Origin: Elusimicrobiota bacterium
GTDB lineage: Bacteria > Elusimicrobiota > UBA8919
NCBI GenBank assembly: GCA_003452965.1
Contig: DMMW01000084.1
Span: forward strand, 1-64,000
Length of the DNA stretch: 64,000 nt
Direction of reading: 5' to 3'
Shown here one piece after another: positions 51,159 to 61,359 of this stretch. The notes below the pieces were generated by a model. The model was not told where the DNA came from and ran no database searches. It worked only from the letters and a program-made list of their open reading frames with translations. The position numbers and the translations under genes were made by a program. Numbering within the stretch: the stretch's first letter is position 1; every line of letters starts with the position of its first letter.

Positions 51159-52070
51159 ATGAAAATTAAGCGGATAGGTGTCATATACGGTGGAAAATCT
51201 TCTGAAAGAGAGATTTCTCTTAAAACAGGAACTGCAATTGCAAAGGCGTTGAAAGAAGAATATTATTCTGTTATTCTTTTAGATTCCGGTAAAGCTGATT
51301 TTGTAAAAAAAATTCTAAAGTCAAAAATTGATTTTGCTTTTATAGCTTTGCATGGTCCAGGCGGTGAAGACGGTTCTATGCAAGGTTTTCTTGAAACATT
51401 GGATATCCCGTATAACGGCTGCGGGGTTTTGGCATCTGCAGTATCAATGGATAAAATATATTCAAAGAAAATATTTGAATATGAAAATATTCCGACACCG
51501 GAATGGTATGTAATATCTTTGAACACCCCGTTTTTAGATTCTCGCTTTTCGTTTCCAGTTATCGTAAAACCGGCTAGGCAGGGTTCTGCAATAGGTATTA
51601 ATATTGCAAGAAAAAAAACGGAATTAAAAAGGGCTATTAAGGAAGCATTAAAATATGATAGTGAAGTTATTATTGAACAGTATATTGAGGGCAAAGAAGT
51701 TACGGTTGCAATTTTGGGTGATAGGGCACTTACTCCGATAGAAATTATTCCTAAGAATGAATTTTACGATTTTTACTCTAAATATTCTGCAGGCGGTTCC
51801 GAGCATCTTGTACCCGCGAGACTATCGGATAAGATTTCCAAAAAGGCAATGGAAATAGGACTAAGGGCGCACAAATCACTTGGTTGTAAGGCGGTATCCC
51901 GCATTGACATGATTATTGATAAAAGAAATAATATATATGTTTTAGAAGTTAACACTATTCCTGGAATGACAAATACATCTCTACTTCCGGATGCAGCCAA
52001 ATATGAGGGAATATCGTTCGGGAAATTATTAAAAAATATAATTTATTATTCATTAAATGAAAAAATATAG
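51159..52070 (+). CDS. ddl: D-alanine-D-alanine ligase
   Basis: ATP-grasp enzyme making the D-Ala-D-Ala dipeptide. 'VIYGGKSSEREISLKTG', 'FIALHGPGGEDGSMQGFLE', 'IVKPARQGSAIGI', 'IEGKEVTVAILG' and 'LEVNTIPGMTNTSLLP' are present in order, quoted in fragments. Length 303 is normal. It ends within ftsQ by a 14-bp overlap. The murC-murB-ddl-ftsQ-ftsA-ftsZ order matches the classic dcw cluster; murG, murD and ftsW are not in this part. Confidence 0.96.
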   Translation: MKIKRIGVIYGGKSSEREISLKTGTAIAKALKEEYYSVILLDSGKADFVKKILKSKIDFAFIALHGPGGEDGSMQGFLETLDIPYNGCGVLASAVSMDKIYSKKIFEYENIPTPEWYVISLNTPFLDSRFSFPVIVKPARQGSAIGINIARKKTELKRAIKEALKYDSEVIIEQYIEGKEVTVAILGDRALTPIEIIPKNEFYDFYSKYSAGGSEHLVPARLSDKISKKAMEIGLRAHKSLGCKAVSRIDMIIDKRNNIYVLEVNTIPGMTNTSLLPDAAKYEGISFGKLLKNIIYYSLNEKI

Positions 52071-52821
52071 AAGAAGAATACGATTAAAAACAAAGATAGA
52101 AAAAGGCAGAAAATATAAAAATATAGTTGTATGGACAACCTTAATTCTCGGGACATCATTCCTCTTAAGTATTGCCGTCAATAAAACTTCAAAATATTTG
52201 TTGACATCTTCATATTTTAATGTAAAATCTATAGAGATAAAAGGGAATAATATTATTGAAAAAAATGCAATTCTTGAATATTTGAATCTTTACAATAAAA
52301 ATATATTTAAATCAAAGTTGAATAAATATGAATTGCAACTAAAAGAGAAGTTTTTGGCAGTGAAAGACGTTTATATCAGACGGAGGATTCCGAACAGGAT
52401 TGTTGTAAATATTATTGAAAGAATACCACTGGCTGAATACAAGGCATTTGATAAAAGGATAGGGATAGACGAGTATTTGAAATTGTTTGTTTTACCGGGA
52501 AGTTACGCTATATTGCCGAAGATTTCGGAAAATTTGAACGAGGAAAACAAAGCAGCATGTATAAGTTTTCTTAAGAATGTAATTGGTTTTCCTATATACA
52601 AAAAAATTAAAGCCGTAACGTCAACTGCTACGGATGATGTGATTTTTTTTCTTGAGGATAATTGCAAAGTATGTGTCGGTATGCCCGATAATATAGATTT
52701 TAAAATAAATTATCTTGAAAAGGTTTTTTCCGATTTGGAAACAAAAGGGAAAAAAGCGGAATATGTCAATATGAGGGATTTTTCCGAAGATTACAAGGAA
52801 ATTATTGTTAAAACTAATTGA
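52057..52821 (+). CDS. ftsQ: cell division protein FtsQ/DivIB
   Basis: Bitopic membrane protein linking early and late divisome proteins. A basic cytoplasmic start ('KYRRRIRLKTKIEKGRKYKN'), a transmembrane helix (about 25-45), a POTRA domain with 'YFNVKSIEIKGNNIIEKNAILEYLNL' (in fragments) and a beta domain with 'IRRRIPNRIVVNIIERIPLAEY' (in fragments) identify the family. Its length of 254 is usual. It is coupled to ddl by overlap. Confidence 0.9.
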   Translation: MKKYRRRIRLKTKIEKGRKYKNIVVWTTLILGTSFLLSIAVNKTSKYLLTSSYFNVKSIEIKGNNIIEKNAILEYLNLYNKNIFKSKLNKYELQLKEKFLAVKDVYIRRRIPNRIVVNIIERIPLAEYKAFDKRIGIDEYLKLFVLPGSYAILPKISENLNEENKAACISFLKNVIGFPIYKKIKAVTSTATDDVIFFLEDNCKVCVGMPDNIDFKINYLEKVFSDLETKGKKAEYVNMRDFSEDYKEIIVKTN

Positions 52822-52949
52822 CCATGCTATAAACGTGGAAAAAATCTATAATTTTGAAGTCAAAGATTATAAAAAATTCAAGTAAAAAGTTTAAAAGAAA
52901 ATTTAATTTTGGTCGTTATTTTACTTTTTCTTCATTTTGAGGTGTTTTT

Positions 52950-54182
52950 ATGGCGAGGGAAAAAATTGTTGCCGGTCTTGATGTAGGTTCATCAAAGGTA
53001 ACCTGTGCAATTGCAAGAAAAGACGGTTCAGATATACCGGAAATTATAAGTATTGCCACTGCACAATGCAAAGGTTTAAGGCAGGGTACTGTTGTCAATA
53101 TTAGAGAAACAGAAACAGCTATTACTACCGCTGTGGAACAGGCGGAAGAAATTGCAAATGAGAAAATAGATGATGATGAAGTTATAGTAAGTATAAAAGG
53201 TCAGCATGTTGAGTCCCTAAATCATTCAAGTGCTATAGGCGTTACGAGAACAGATAAAGAAATTATTATTGATGATGTTCTACAGGTTATGTCTTCTGCA
53301 AAGGCCATACGGCTTGGCAATGACAAAGAAATAATACATATTATTCCTCAGGAGTTTATAGTTGACGGTCAGAGAGGCATAATAGATCCCGTTGGTTTAG
53401 AGGGTTCGCATTTAGAGGTTAATGTTCACATAGTGATAGGATTAACTTCCGCAATTAACAATTTGGGGAAATGCGTGAGTAATGCAGGGTTTGTATGTAA
53501 AAACTTTGTGTCAAGCATTCTTGCTTCCGGTGAGGTTATAGTTTCTCCTGAGGAAAAAGATATCGGTTGTGTATTGATTGATATGGGTGCTCAGACGACC
53601 GATATTGCAATTTATCTTGACGGTTCCAGCAAATGTGTTAAAGAAATATCGCTCGGAGGGGATAGTATAACCATGGATCTAGCAAGGGGGTTAGGTACCT
53701 CTTTCCATGTTGCGCAGGATTTGAAAGAGCGGTACGGTTCTGCAATTACTTCACTAATAGACGGGAAAGAGGATGTTACATATATCTCTGTAGATGGCAG
53801 GACACAGAAGAAAATTACAAAAAAAGCTATATGTGATATTATAAGACCGAGGCTTGAAGAGATTCTATCGTTTGTCAATGATGCTATAGATAAAACACAG
53901 TATCGTGATGTTATATCTGCAGGTGCGATTATTACCGGCGGTGGTTGTCAGCTTCTGGGTATGAGAGAGGCAGGAGAAGAAGTTCTGCAGATGCAGACGC
54001 GGATTGGTATCCCGCAGTATATTAGGGGTTCTATAAATGGCATAAATAATCCTTCATATGCTTCGGCATTAGGACTATTAAAGTATTCTTGCATATCCGA
54101 TTTTGAAAAATCAAGTAGATATACTGTAAAAAAATCCGGCGTTGTTACAAAAATCAAAAAGATGTTTGAAGACATGATATGA
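52950..54182 (+). CDS. ftsA: cell division protein FtsA
   Basis: Actin-like ATPase that ties FtsZ to the membrane. The actin phosphate loops are visible: 'VAGLDVGSSKVTCAIA' and 'VLIDMGAQTTDIAIY', with the adenosine motif 'AGAIITGGGCQLLGMREAGEEVL', quoted in fragments. The SHS2 (1C) domain is recognisable near residues 85-165. The C-terminus ends in an amphipathic, basic helix ('VVTKIKKMFEDMI') fitting the membrane-targeting sequence. Length 410 is normal. A 128-bp gap separates it from ftsQ, and GAGGTG provides the ribosome-binding site. Confidence 0.96.
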   Translation: MAREKIVAGLDVGSSKVTCAIARKDGSDIPEIISIATAQCKGLRQGTVVNIRETETAITTAVEQAEEIANEKIDDDEVIVSIKGQHVESLNHSSAIGVTRTDKEIIIDDVLQVMSSAKAIRLGNDKEIIHIIPQEFIVDGQRGIIDPVGLEGSHLEVNVHIVIGLTSAINNLGKCVSNAGFVCKNFVSSILASGEVIVSPEEKDIGCVLIDMGAQTTDIAIYLDGSSKCVKEISLGGDSITMDLARGLGTSFHVAQDLKERYGSAITSLIDGKEDVTYISVDGRTQKKITKKAICDIIRPRLEEILSFVNDAIDKTQYRDVISAGAIITGGGCQLLGMREAGEEVLQMQTRIGIPQYIRGSINGINNPSYASALGLLKYSCISDFEKSSRYTVKKSGVVTKIKKMFEDMI

Positions 54183-54316
54183 TTGTTAAAAAACAATCAA
54201 TGATTGCACAGATGAACAACAAGATTACACAGATTAGAGCATGTAGTTAAATATTTGTAATTGTCTTTAAAAATCTGTGTAATCGCTTTTTGAAATCTGT
54301 GTAATCTGGAGTTCAA
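54183..54316. repeat. ftsA-ftsZ gap: 'gattacacagatt' repeat in both orientations
   Basis: 'agattacacagattagag' (54221-54238) faces 'aaatctgtgtaatcgc' (54270-54286) and 'gaaatctgtgtaatctgg' (54291-54308), so an imperfect hairpin with a choice of two right arms is possible. The last copy runs into the ftsZ ribosome-binding site (ctggag), and pairing could hide it. Confidence 0.75.
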
Positions 54317-55408
54317 ATGAAATTTAAGATTATTGATAATCAGCAAACTATGCCTGCAAACATAAAAGTTATCGGTGTCGGTGGCGGCGGAAGTAACGCT
54401 GTTAATTTGATGGTAGTTTCAAATATAAAAGGTGTACAGTTCATAGCTGCTAATACCGATTCCGATGCATTAAAAAAATCTATTGCGGAACATAAAATCC
54501 AATTAGGACCGAAGTTGACCAAGGGTCAGGGGTCAGGTGCTAAACCCGAAATTGGCAAGCAAGCAACTGAAGAGAGCGCTTCAACTGTAGAACAGATATT
54601 GCTCGGAACCGACATGTTGTTTATTACAGCTGGTATGGGCGGCGGCACAGGCACCGGCGGGGCTCCAGTAGTTGCAAAAGTTGCAAAATCTTTGGGTATA
54701 CTTACGGTTGGTATAGTTACAAAGCCGTTTATGTGGGAAGGCAAAGTTAAAATGGCCATAGCTGAGGAAGGTATAAAAGAACTCAAAGCGTATACGGATG
54801 CTCTTATTGAAATACCGAATCAAAGATTATTTTCTATAATAGACGAAGATACGCTTGCAACACAGACATTTGAAAAGGCTAATGAAGTCCTTAAAAAAGC
54901 TGTACAGTCAATATCCGATGTTATTACTTCCCATGGTATGATAAATGTTGATTTTCAAGATGTAAAAACGATAATGAGCAATACCGGTGATGCATTACTC
55001 GGTTTTGGTGAAGCATCCGGTGAAGACAGGGCGATGGTTGCAACAAAGATGGCTATTACAAGTCCGTTATTGGAAGATATAAGTATTGACGGGGCAAAGG
55101 GAGTATTGGTCAATATCACCGGTAATAGTCAGGATTTAAAAATGTCTGAGATAGATACCGCAATGTCGATAATCCACAGTGCAGTTTCACCTGAGGCGCA
55201 TCTGATATATGGGCAGGTATATGATGATGAATTAGATAATAAATTTAAAATAACGGTTATAGCAACAGGATTTTTGGGCGATAAGAAACTGATTAAACAG
55301 AAAAGGGCGGAGTATACGGAAGAAAAAAAGGTAAATAGTTTTTTACCGGATAAAGAGAATCTTGAAATACCAGCTTATAAAAGAATAAAAGTGCGTAAGT
55401 TGAGATAG
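54317..55408 (+). CDS. ftsZ: cell division GTPase FtsZ
   Basis: Tubulin-like GTPase forming the division ring. 'IKVIGVGGGGSNAVNLM', the GTP signature GGGTGTG (108-114) and 'EDTLATQTFEKANEVLKKAVQSISDVI' (in fragments) are present. The short variable linker ends in 'LEIPAYKRIKVRKLR', the conserved C-terminal peptide that binds FtsA, followed by basic residues. At 363 residues it is at the compact end for the family. Confidence is very high. Confidence 0.98.
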   Translation: MKFKIIDNQQTMPANIKVIGVGGGGSNAVNLMVVSNIKGVQFIAANTDSDALKKSIAEHKIQLGPKLTKGQGSGAKPEIGKQATEESASTVEQILLGTDMLFITAGMGGGTGTGGAPVVAKVAKSLGILTVGIVTKPFMWEGKVKMAIAEEGIKELKAYTDALIEIPNQRLFSIIDEDTLATQTFEKANEVLKKAVQSISDVITSHGMINVDFQDVKTIMSNTGDALLGFGEASGEDRAMVATKMAITSPLLEDISIDGAKGVLVNITGNSQDLKMSEIDTAMSIIHSAVSPEAHLIYGQVYDDELDNKFKITVIATGFLGDKKLIKQKRAEYTEEKKVNSFLPDKENLEIPAYKRIKVRKLR

Positions 55409-55516
55409 GATTTTTTAAAGAGAAGCAATGTAAAATGTAAAATTAAAAATGAAAAATGGATGAATAAAATCTTAATTTTGAATTTTTAATTTTTAATTGT
55501 TTTTAAAGGAGTATTT
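55409..55516. repeat. AT-rich inverted repeat between ftsZ and pilT
   Basis: AAATTAAAAAT (55440-55450) pairs with ATTTTTAATTT (55482-55492) across about 31 bp. This is a word-like AT-rich repeat similar in kind to that before uppS. It ends before the aaggag ribosome-binding site of pilT. Confidence 0.65.
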
Positions 55517-56599
55517 ATGGAAGAACTTGATGAATTACTTAGAAACATGATTAACACGAAGGCATCTGATTTACATGTAAGGTCTGCAACCAGTTCTGTA
55601 TATCGTATTGAAGGCAAAATTAAGCCCATAGCGGATAAGATTTTCAGTTTAGAGCAAGTTGAAAAGATGGCGTATTCTATGATGAATGAAAAACAACGCG
55701 AAATATTTTCCAGAAGAGGCGAATGCGATTTGTCATATTCCATATATGGAGTGGGAAGATTCAGGGGGAATATTTATCGTCAAAGGGGAAGTATTAATAT
55801 TGCATTGAGGTTTGTTCCGACGGATATACCTTCTTTTGAAGCGTTAAATTTACCTACTGTCATAAAAAAAATAGCCGATAATCATAGGGGAATAGTGCTT
55901 GTTACCGGTACGACAGGTTGCGGGAAATCAACAACACTTGCATCAATGATAGATTATATAAATTCAACAAGATCGGTGCACATTATCACTCTTGAAGATC
56001 CGATAGAATTTTTGCATAAAGACAAACTTTCCGTTGTATCGCAAAGAGAACTTGGAATGGATACGACTTCATATCTTGAGGCGTTAAAGCACATTGTAAG
56101 GCAGGATCCCGATGTAATTTTAATTGGTGAAATGCGAGATACTGAAACCATGTCTGCGGCATTAACCGCCGCACAAACGGGGCATCTTGTACTATCAACG
56201 ATACATACTATTGATGCGATACAAACAGTAACAAGAATTGTGGATATGTTTCCACCGCATCATCAGAACCAGATAAGACTACAACTTTCCGATACATTAA
56301 AGGGAGTTATATCTCAACGACTCCTGCAAAATGTTAAGGGTGGTATGATACCTGCTTGTGAAGTGCTTGTTGTTACGGCATTAATCAAAAAATTTATAGA
56401 ACAAAATACGATAGGCGAGATATTGCAGACAGTAAAACAGGGCGCCTATTATGGCATGCAGACGTTTAATCAGGCGTTATTAAACCTTTATAACGGTGGA
56501 AATGTTTCACTTGAAGATGCTTTATCCGCTGCAACAAATCCAGAAGAATTAATGATGAATATTCGCGGGATAACTACTGAAAGCGGTGCCTTGATATAA
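55517..56599 (+). CDS. pilT: type IV pilus retraction ATPase PilT
   Basis: Hexameric ATPase that retracts type IV pili for twitching and DNA uptake. It has Walker A GTTGCGKST (131-139), the Asp box 'HIITLEDPIEF', Walker B 'DPDVILIGEMRDTETM', the His box 'TGHLVLSTIHT' and the C-terminal AIRNLIRE-like part, here divergent ('MQTFNQALLNLY'). Length 360 is normal. No other pilus gene is in the window. With dprA and comM it supports transformation or surface motility. Confidence 0.95.
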   Translation: MEELDELLRNMINTKASDLHVRSATSSVYRIEGKIKPIADKIFSLEQVEKMAYSMMNEKQREIFSRRGECDLSYSIYGVGRFRGNIYRQRGSINIALRFVPTDIPSFEALNLPTVIKKIADNHRGIVLVTGTTGCGKSTTLASMIDYINSTRSVHIITLEDPIEFLHKDKLSVVSQRELGMDTTSYLEALKHIVRQDPDVILIGEMRDTETMSAALTAAQTGHLVLSTIHTIDAIQTVTRIVDMFPPHHQNQIRLQLSDTLKGVISQRLLQNVKGGMIPACEVLVVTALIKKFIEQNTIGEILQTVKQGAYYGMQTFNQALLNLYNGGNVSLEDALSAATNPEELMMNIRGITTESGALI

Positions 56600-56602
56600 T
56601 TA

Positions 56603-57241
56603 ATGTGGAATTTAAAAAACGGTTTATACATTGAAGAAGAGTTTACGAAAAACAATATATTGAATTTTACTACCACAACTTTGTACGGTGATTTAAAGTT
56701 AGAAAAAAATCGCAATGAGTTTTTGGAAAAACAGTTTGGCATAAAAAATATTGTTTATGGAATTCAAACACATAGCGATAATATAGAAATTGTTTCAGAA
56801 AAAGATGTAAATAACAGATTTTATGCAGTGGATGGCTTTATAACAGACAAAAAAAATATCCCGATTGCTGTTTTTACCGCGGATTGTTTGCCGGTATTCA
56901 TTTATGATGAAATAAAAAAAATAATCGGAATCGTGCATGCCGGGCGATTGGGATTAGAAAAGGGGATAATAGGGAAATCTATCAATATCCTAAAAGAAAA
57001 GTTCAATTCTAAAACCAAAAATATTTTAGTTGCCGTAGGACCGCATATAAAAAAATGTTGTTATAATGTTGATTTACAAGAAATTGCAAAAAAACAAATT
57101 ATTAAAACAGGTATGAACAGAATAAGTTTTACAGATGTTTGCACCCATGAAGATGATTTTTTTTCTTATAGAAAAGATAAAACAGAAAAAAGAATGTTAT
57201 CGTTAATAATGATAGGAGGTTCGGGCATAAATGATAGATAA
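56603..57241 (+). CDS. pgeF: laccase-domain purine nucleosidase / peptidoglycan-editing factor (YfiH-like)
   Basis: A 212-residue multicopper-oxidase-domain ('polyphenol oxidase') protein. Copper/zinc-site residues are in 'GIQTHSDNIEI', 'FTADCLPVFIY', 'GIVHAGRLGLEKGI' and 'AVGPHIKKCCYNV'; the usual 'HAGWRG' reads HAGRLG. Family members remove wrongly incorporated serine from wall precursors or act as purine nucleosidases, and are usually found near division genes, as here after ftsZ-pilT. It overlaps pheA by 11 bp. The biochemical role is disputed for the family. Confidence 0.88.
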   Translation: MWNLKNGLYIEEEFTKNNILNFTTTTLYGDLKLEKNRNEFLEKQFGIKNIVYGIQTHSDNIEIVSEKDVNNRFYAVDGFITDKKNIPIAVFTADCLPVFIYDEIKKIIGIVHAGRLGLEKGIIGKSINILKEKFNSKTKNILVAVGPHIKKCCYNVDLQEIAKKQIIKTGMNRISFTDVCTHEDDFFSYRKDKTEKRMLSLIMIGGSGINDR

Positions 57242-58292
57242 AATCAGGAAAAGAATCGACAATATAGACGAAAAAATATTAAATCTTCTTAATGAAAGAA
57301 TAAAAATGGCTATTGAAGTAGGAAAAATCAAGTCCAGAAAGAACGAAACGGTATTCGTGCCTGTTAGAGAAAAAGAAATTATTTCAAATTTAATAAAAAA
57401 TAATAAAGGACCTATGCCTAATGAATATCTATCGGATGTTTTTCGGGAAATATTGAATGTTTCGCGTACCATGCAAAGAAAAATAAAAATATCATATTTC
57501 GGACCGGAAGCGACCTTTACACATCTTGCTGCAATTAAAGTATTCGGTAAACATGTTGACTATATTCCCGTAGAATCAATAAAGGATGTCTTTATAGAAA
57601 TTGAAAAGGGAAGAGCGGAATATGGGGTGGTACCCATAGAGAATTCTACAGAAGGGATTGTCAATCATACGCTGGATATGTTTATAGATTCTGATTTGAA
57701 AATTACTTCGGAAATATTTTTGGAAATATCGCATTATTTATTATCCAGAGAATCGGATATAAAAAAAATAACAAAAGTTTATTCTCACCCTCAAGCGATA
57801 GCACAGACAAGAAATTGGTTGGATAAGAATCTTAGGAATATAAAGGTTATTGAAGTCGCGTCCACATCCGAAGCCGCACGTTTAGCTAAGAACGAAAAAA
57901 ATACCGCTGCTATTGCTTCAAGTGTAGCTAGTGAAATATACGGACTTAATATCCTTTCAAGAAATATAGAAGACAACAAAAACAACTACACGAGGTTTTT
58001 AATTATAAGCAAGAAAAATCCGTCTTCTTCGGGAAAGGATAAAACTTCAATTATGTTTTCGGTAAAGGACCGTGTCGGTGCGTTGCACGACATGCTAGTT
58101 CCTTTCAAGAAATATAAGTTGAATTTGACAAAAATTGAATCAAGACCTACAAAAAGAAAAGCATGGGAATATATCTTCTTTGTTGATTTTATAGGGCATA
58201 TAGATAATACAAATGTTAAAAAAGCGTTGTCCGAATTGGAAAGAGGTTGTACAATCCTGAAGGTTCTTGGCTCATACCCAATTGGGGAATAA
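57231..58292 (+). CDS. pheA: bifunctional chorismate mutase / prephenate dehydratase
   Basis: First two steps toward phenylalanine. An AroQ-type chorismate mutase helix bundle (1-85: 'IRKRIDNIDEKILNLLNERIKMAIEVGKIK', in fragments) is fused to a prephenate dehydratase ('YFGPEATFTHLAA', 'GVVPIENSTEGIVNHTLD', 'KVYSHPQAIAQTRNWL', 'NYTRFLIISK') and an ACT domain (about 262-345: 'RVGALHDMLVPFKKYKLNLTKIESRP', in fragments), which gives phenylalanine feedback inhibition in homologues. The length of 353 is standard. It starts the aromatic block. Confidence 0.96.
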   Translation: MIDKIRKRIDNIDEKILNLLNERIKMAIEVGKIKSRKNETVFVPVREKEIISNLIKNNKGPMPNEYLSDVFREILNVSRTMQRKIKISYFGPEATFTHLAAIKVFGKHVDYIPVESIKDVFIEIEKGRAEYGVVPIENSTEGIVNHTLDMFIDSDLKITSEIFLEISHYLLSRESDIKKITKVYSHPQAIAQTRNWLDKNLRNIKVIEVASTSEAARLAKNEKNTAAIASSVASEIYGLNILSRNIEDNKNNYTRFLIISKKNPSSSGKDKTSIMFSVKDRVGALHDMLVPFKKYKLNLTKIESRPTKRKAWEYIFFVDFIGHIDNTNVKKALSELERGCTILKVLGSYPIGE

Positions 58293-58294
58293 AT

Positions 58295-59389
58295 ATGAAA
58301 GATTTAGTCAGGAAAAATATTTTAAATTTTCAGCCGTATATACCCGGTAAGCCGATTGAAGACGTGAAAAGGGAACTAAAGCTTAAGGAAGTCATAAAAC
58401 TTGCATCAAACGAAAATTCTTTAGGTCCGTCTAAAAAAGCGGTTTCTGAGATTAAAAAAATGCTTGATAAAATAAGTATTTATCCGGATGGCTACTGTTT
58501 TGAATTAAGGAAGAAAATCGCAAATATTTACAAAGTATCGGAAAACCAGGTTATATTCGGTAACGGTACCGATGAAATAATAGAGCTTGCCGGTAAAACA
58601 TTTTTAAATCCGGAAGATGAAATAGTTGTTTCAGAGCATGCATTTATCAGATATAAAATGGCCGGTGATTTAATGGGTTGTAAAGTAATAGAAGTCCCGA
58701 TGAGGGATTATAAGCATGATTTAGAAGCAATGGCAAATTCCGTAACCAAAAATACTAAGATTGTTTTTATTGCCAATCCGAACAATCCGACAGGGACATA
58801 TAACAGCGAAAAAGAATTTGAAAATTATTATTCAATAATTGCATCTAAAAATTCGGGTGTTTTAACTTTCATTGATGAGGCATATGCCGAGTATGTTGGC
58901 GAAACGGATTATATTTCAGGAATTGATTATTTGAAAAATGGTAAGAATGTAATATTTTCAAGAACTTTTTCAAAAATATATGGGCTAGCCGGTTTGAGGA
59001 TTGGCTATGCTATCGGAACTCCCGAGATAATATCTTATATAGAACGGATAAGGCCACCATTTAATGTATCTTCAGTTGCTCAGATGGGAGCTATCGCATC
59101 TTTGGACGATAAACGACATCTGGGAAAATCCAAGCAATTGGTGTTTGAACAAAAAAAATATCTTTACGGGGAACTTAAAAAAATCGGGTTACAGTATATT
59201 TCTTCTTCAGCAAACTTTATTCTGATTGATATGAAAAAAGATGGAAAAATTATTTTTCAAGAACTTTTAAACAGAGGAGTCATAGTAAGGGCGATGGGTG
59301 AATATGGATTTAGGAATTTTATAAGAGTCACAATAGGAACTCAAAAAGAAAATAAGAAATTCATCAAGGAGGTCAAAGAAATTTTATGA
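58295..59389 (+). CDS. hisC: histidinol-phosphate / aromatic aminotransferase
   Basis: PLP-dependent class I/II transaminase. Start placed at 58295, 2 bp after the pheA stop; the frame upstream overlaps pheA. '[14 protein letters not shown]', '[11 protein letters not shown]', '[12 protein letters not shown]', 'IDEAYAEYV' and the PLP lysine in '[18 protein letters not shown]' are intact in 364 residues. The position between pheA and aroF suggests it transaminates prephenate or phenylpyruvate-type substrates, although it may also serve histidine synthesis; his genes are absent here. It overlaps aroF by 4 bp. Confidence 0.93.
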   Translation: MKDLVRKNILNFQPYIPGKPIEDVKRELKLKEVIKLASNENSLGPSKKAVSEIKKMLDKISIYPDGYCFELRKKIANIYKVSENQVIFGNGTDEIIELAGKTFLNPEDEIVVSEHAFIRYKMAGDLMGCKVIEVPMRDYKHDLEAMANSVTKNTKIVFIANPNNPTGTYNSEKEFENYYSIIASKNSGVLTFIDEAYAEYVGETDYISGIDYLKNGKNVIFSRTFSKIYGLAGLRIGYAIGTPEIISYIERIRPPFNVSSVAQMGAIASLDDKRHLGKSKQLVFEQKKYLYGELKKIGLQYISSSANFILIDMKKDGKIIFQELLNRGVIVRAMGEYGFRNFIRVTIGTQKENKKFIKEVKEIL

Positions 59390-60399
59390 TTCTGACATTA
59401 AAACCAAATACATCAAAAAAAGAAATAGATGTAATCGTCAAAAAAATTGAAGAATTGGGATTTAAGCCCCATATATCCCGTGGTAAAGAGGTTGTAGTTA
59501 TCGGTGTAGTAGGTCAAAATGCTATACTGAAAAAGGATATTTTTGGTGCAATGGATGCTGTTGCGTTTATAACACCTATATCAAAACCATATAAATTAGT
59601 AAGTCGTGAATTTAAAAAAGAAAATACAGTAATCAAAATCAATAATATTAAAATCGGCGGCAAAGAAATACTTATTGCGGCAGGTCCATGCTCAGTTGAA
59701 ACTAAGGAATTGCTTCTTGAAATAGCGGAAGATGCAAAAGAATCAGGCGCAAAAATGATAAGAGGTGGTGCATTTAAGCCGCGGACATCACCATACGCTT
59801 TTCAGGGATTGGGAGAGCGGGGACTGAAATACCTTGCTGAAGCAAGAAAAAAAACAGGTCTTTATGTAATTACTGAAGTAATGAATGTAAAACAGGTTGA
59901 TGTTGTTTCCAAATACGCTGATATTATACAGATTGGCGCCAGGAATATGCAGAATTATGATTTATTAAAAGAAGTCGGTAAAGTTAAAAAACCGGTATTG
60001 CTTAAAAGAGGTTTTTCTGCAACAATAGAAGAGTTTTTAATGTCAGCCGAATATATAATGTCAAACGGTAATTATAATGTAATTTTATGTGAAAGGGGCA
60101 TAAGAACATTTGAGACATCCACAAGATTTACGCTTGATTTGAATGCTATACCAGTAATAAAAAAGCTTTCTCATCTTCCGGTATTTGTTGACCCGTCACA
60201 TGGCGTAGGTGTAAGAGAGTATATACCTGCAATGAGCAAGGCTGCGATTGCATGCGGTGCGGACGGTTTATTGATTGAAATCCATCCTCATCCCGAAAAA
60301 GCATTTTCAGACGGTCCACAATCGTTATTGCCAAAGCAGTTTAGTAATATGATGAAAGAATTAAAATTAGTTGCGGAATCTGTCGGCAGGGGATTATGA
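59386..60399 (+). CDS. aroF: 3-deoxy-7-phosphoheptulonate (DAHP) synthase
   Basis: First enzyme of the shikimate pathway. An N-terminal ferredoxin-like regulatory domain (1-65) precedes a TIM barrel of the AroA-I-beta class: '[12 protein letters not shown]', '[24 protein letters not shown]', '[11 protein letters not shown]', '[20 protein letters not shown]' and '[14 protein letters not shown]', quoted in fragments. Length 337 is normal for this type. It shares overlaps with hisC and tyrA, each of 4 bp. The symbol follows common use for this class. Confidence 0.95.
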   Translation: MILTLKPNTSKKEIDVIVKKIEELGFKPHISRGKEVVVIGVVGQNAILKKDIFGAMDAVAFITPISKPYKLVSREFKKENTVIKINNIKIGGKEILIAAGPCSVETKELLLEIAEDAKESGAKMIRGGAFKPRTSPYAFQGLGERGLKYLAEARKKTGLYVITEVMNVKQVDVVSKYADIIQIGARNMQNYDLLKEVGKVKKPVLLKRGFSATIEEFLMSAEYIMSNGNYNVILCERGIRTFETSTRFTLDLNAIPVIKKLSHLPVFVDPSHGVGVREYIPAMSKAAIACGADGLLIEIHPHPEKAFSDGPQSLLPKQFSNMMKELKLVAESVGRGL

Positions 60400-61235
60400 T
60401 AGTTGCGATATTTGGTGTAGGATTAATAGGCGGTTCAATAGGACTGGCTTTAAAAAAATCAAGATTTAAAATAAAAAAAATCATAGGTCTGGGTAGAAAT
60501 ATCAAGCGGTTAAAAATTGCCCAAAAGTTAGGAGCAATAGATGAATTTACCACTAATTTTCAAAAAGCCGTAAGAAACGCTGATATCATATTTATATGTT
60601 TTCCAGTAGCGCTTATTCCGTCAACCGTTAAAAAAATATTGCCGTTTTGTAAAAAAGAAGCTGTTATAACGGATGTCGGTAGTGTTAAACAGTCTATAGT
60701 TAAAGAAATTGAAAACTATATATTTTCAAAAAACTCGTCAGGACCTGCCTTTATTGGCGGCCATCCTATAGCCGGTTCCGAAAAAACTTCGGTAAAATAC
60801 GCGTCTGAAAATCTCTTTAAAAATGCCGTTGTAGTATTAACACCTACAAAAACATCCGGCAAAAATTCATTAAAAAAGATTAAACAAATATGGGAAAATA
60901 TGAATGCTAAAGTAAGGATAATGTCTCCTGAAAAGCATGACAAGATATTATCGTTTACAAGCCACCTGCCTCATGTAATTGCTTTTTCATTAGTTAATAC
61001 CGTAGATAATCTTGAATATACGGGTGGTGGTTTTAAAGATACTACCAGAATAGCATCTTCAGATTTTAGAATGTGGGCTGATATAATATGGGAAAATAGA
61101 AGTAACATAATATATTCAATCAGAAAATTCAAACAAGAACTATTAAAAATTGAAAAATCAAAATCAAAAAGCGAAATGCTAAGGATATTCAGGAAAGCGA
61201 AAAATAAAAGGGATACATTAAGACCATCAAAATAA
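60396..61235 (+). CDS. tyrA: prephenate dehydrogenase
   Basis: NAD-dependent enzyme on the path to tyrosine. Rossmann motif '[15 protein letters not shown]', then '[13 protein letters not shown]', '[11 protein letters not shown]', '[20 protein letters not shown]' and '[18 protein letters not shown]', quoted in fragments, make the assignment clear. Length 279 is normal, without an ACT domain. It overlaps aroF by 4 bp. Confidence 0.95.
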   Translation: MIVAIFGVGLIGGSIGLALKKSRFKIKKIIGLGRNIKRLKIAQKLGAIDEFTTNFQKAVRNADIIFICFPVALIPSTVKKILPFCKKEAVITDVGSVKQSIVKEIENYIFSKNSSGPAFIGGHPIAGSEKTSVKYASENLFKNAVVVLTPTKTSGKNSLKKIKQIWENMNAKVRIMSPEKHDKILSFTSHLPHVIAFSLVNTVDNLEYTGGGFKDTTRIASSDFRMWADIIWENRSNIIYSIRKFKQELLKIEKSKSKSEMLRIFRKAKNKRDTLRPSK

Positions 61236-61359
61236 AGATTACGATATTTTAGAGACAAGATTTAATCAGTGGTGGGTAAATAATTGGTGTTAAAAATTCC
61301 TGCCCGACTATCAAAAAAACTATGAAGGTCAGGCGGGTGTGTAATCAATAATTTAAATT
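61236..61359. repeat. tyrA-aroA gap with 'agtggtggg' and 'gcccgac/gtcaggcggg' repeat modules
   Basis: Contains 'aatcagtggtgggtaaa', the module also seen in the ispG insert and at 45230, and an imperfect hairpin 'cctgcccgac' / 'gtcaggcggg' across about 20 bp. No promoter of consensus type is visible. Confidence 0.6.
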
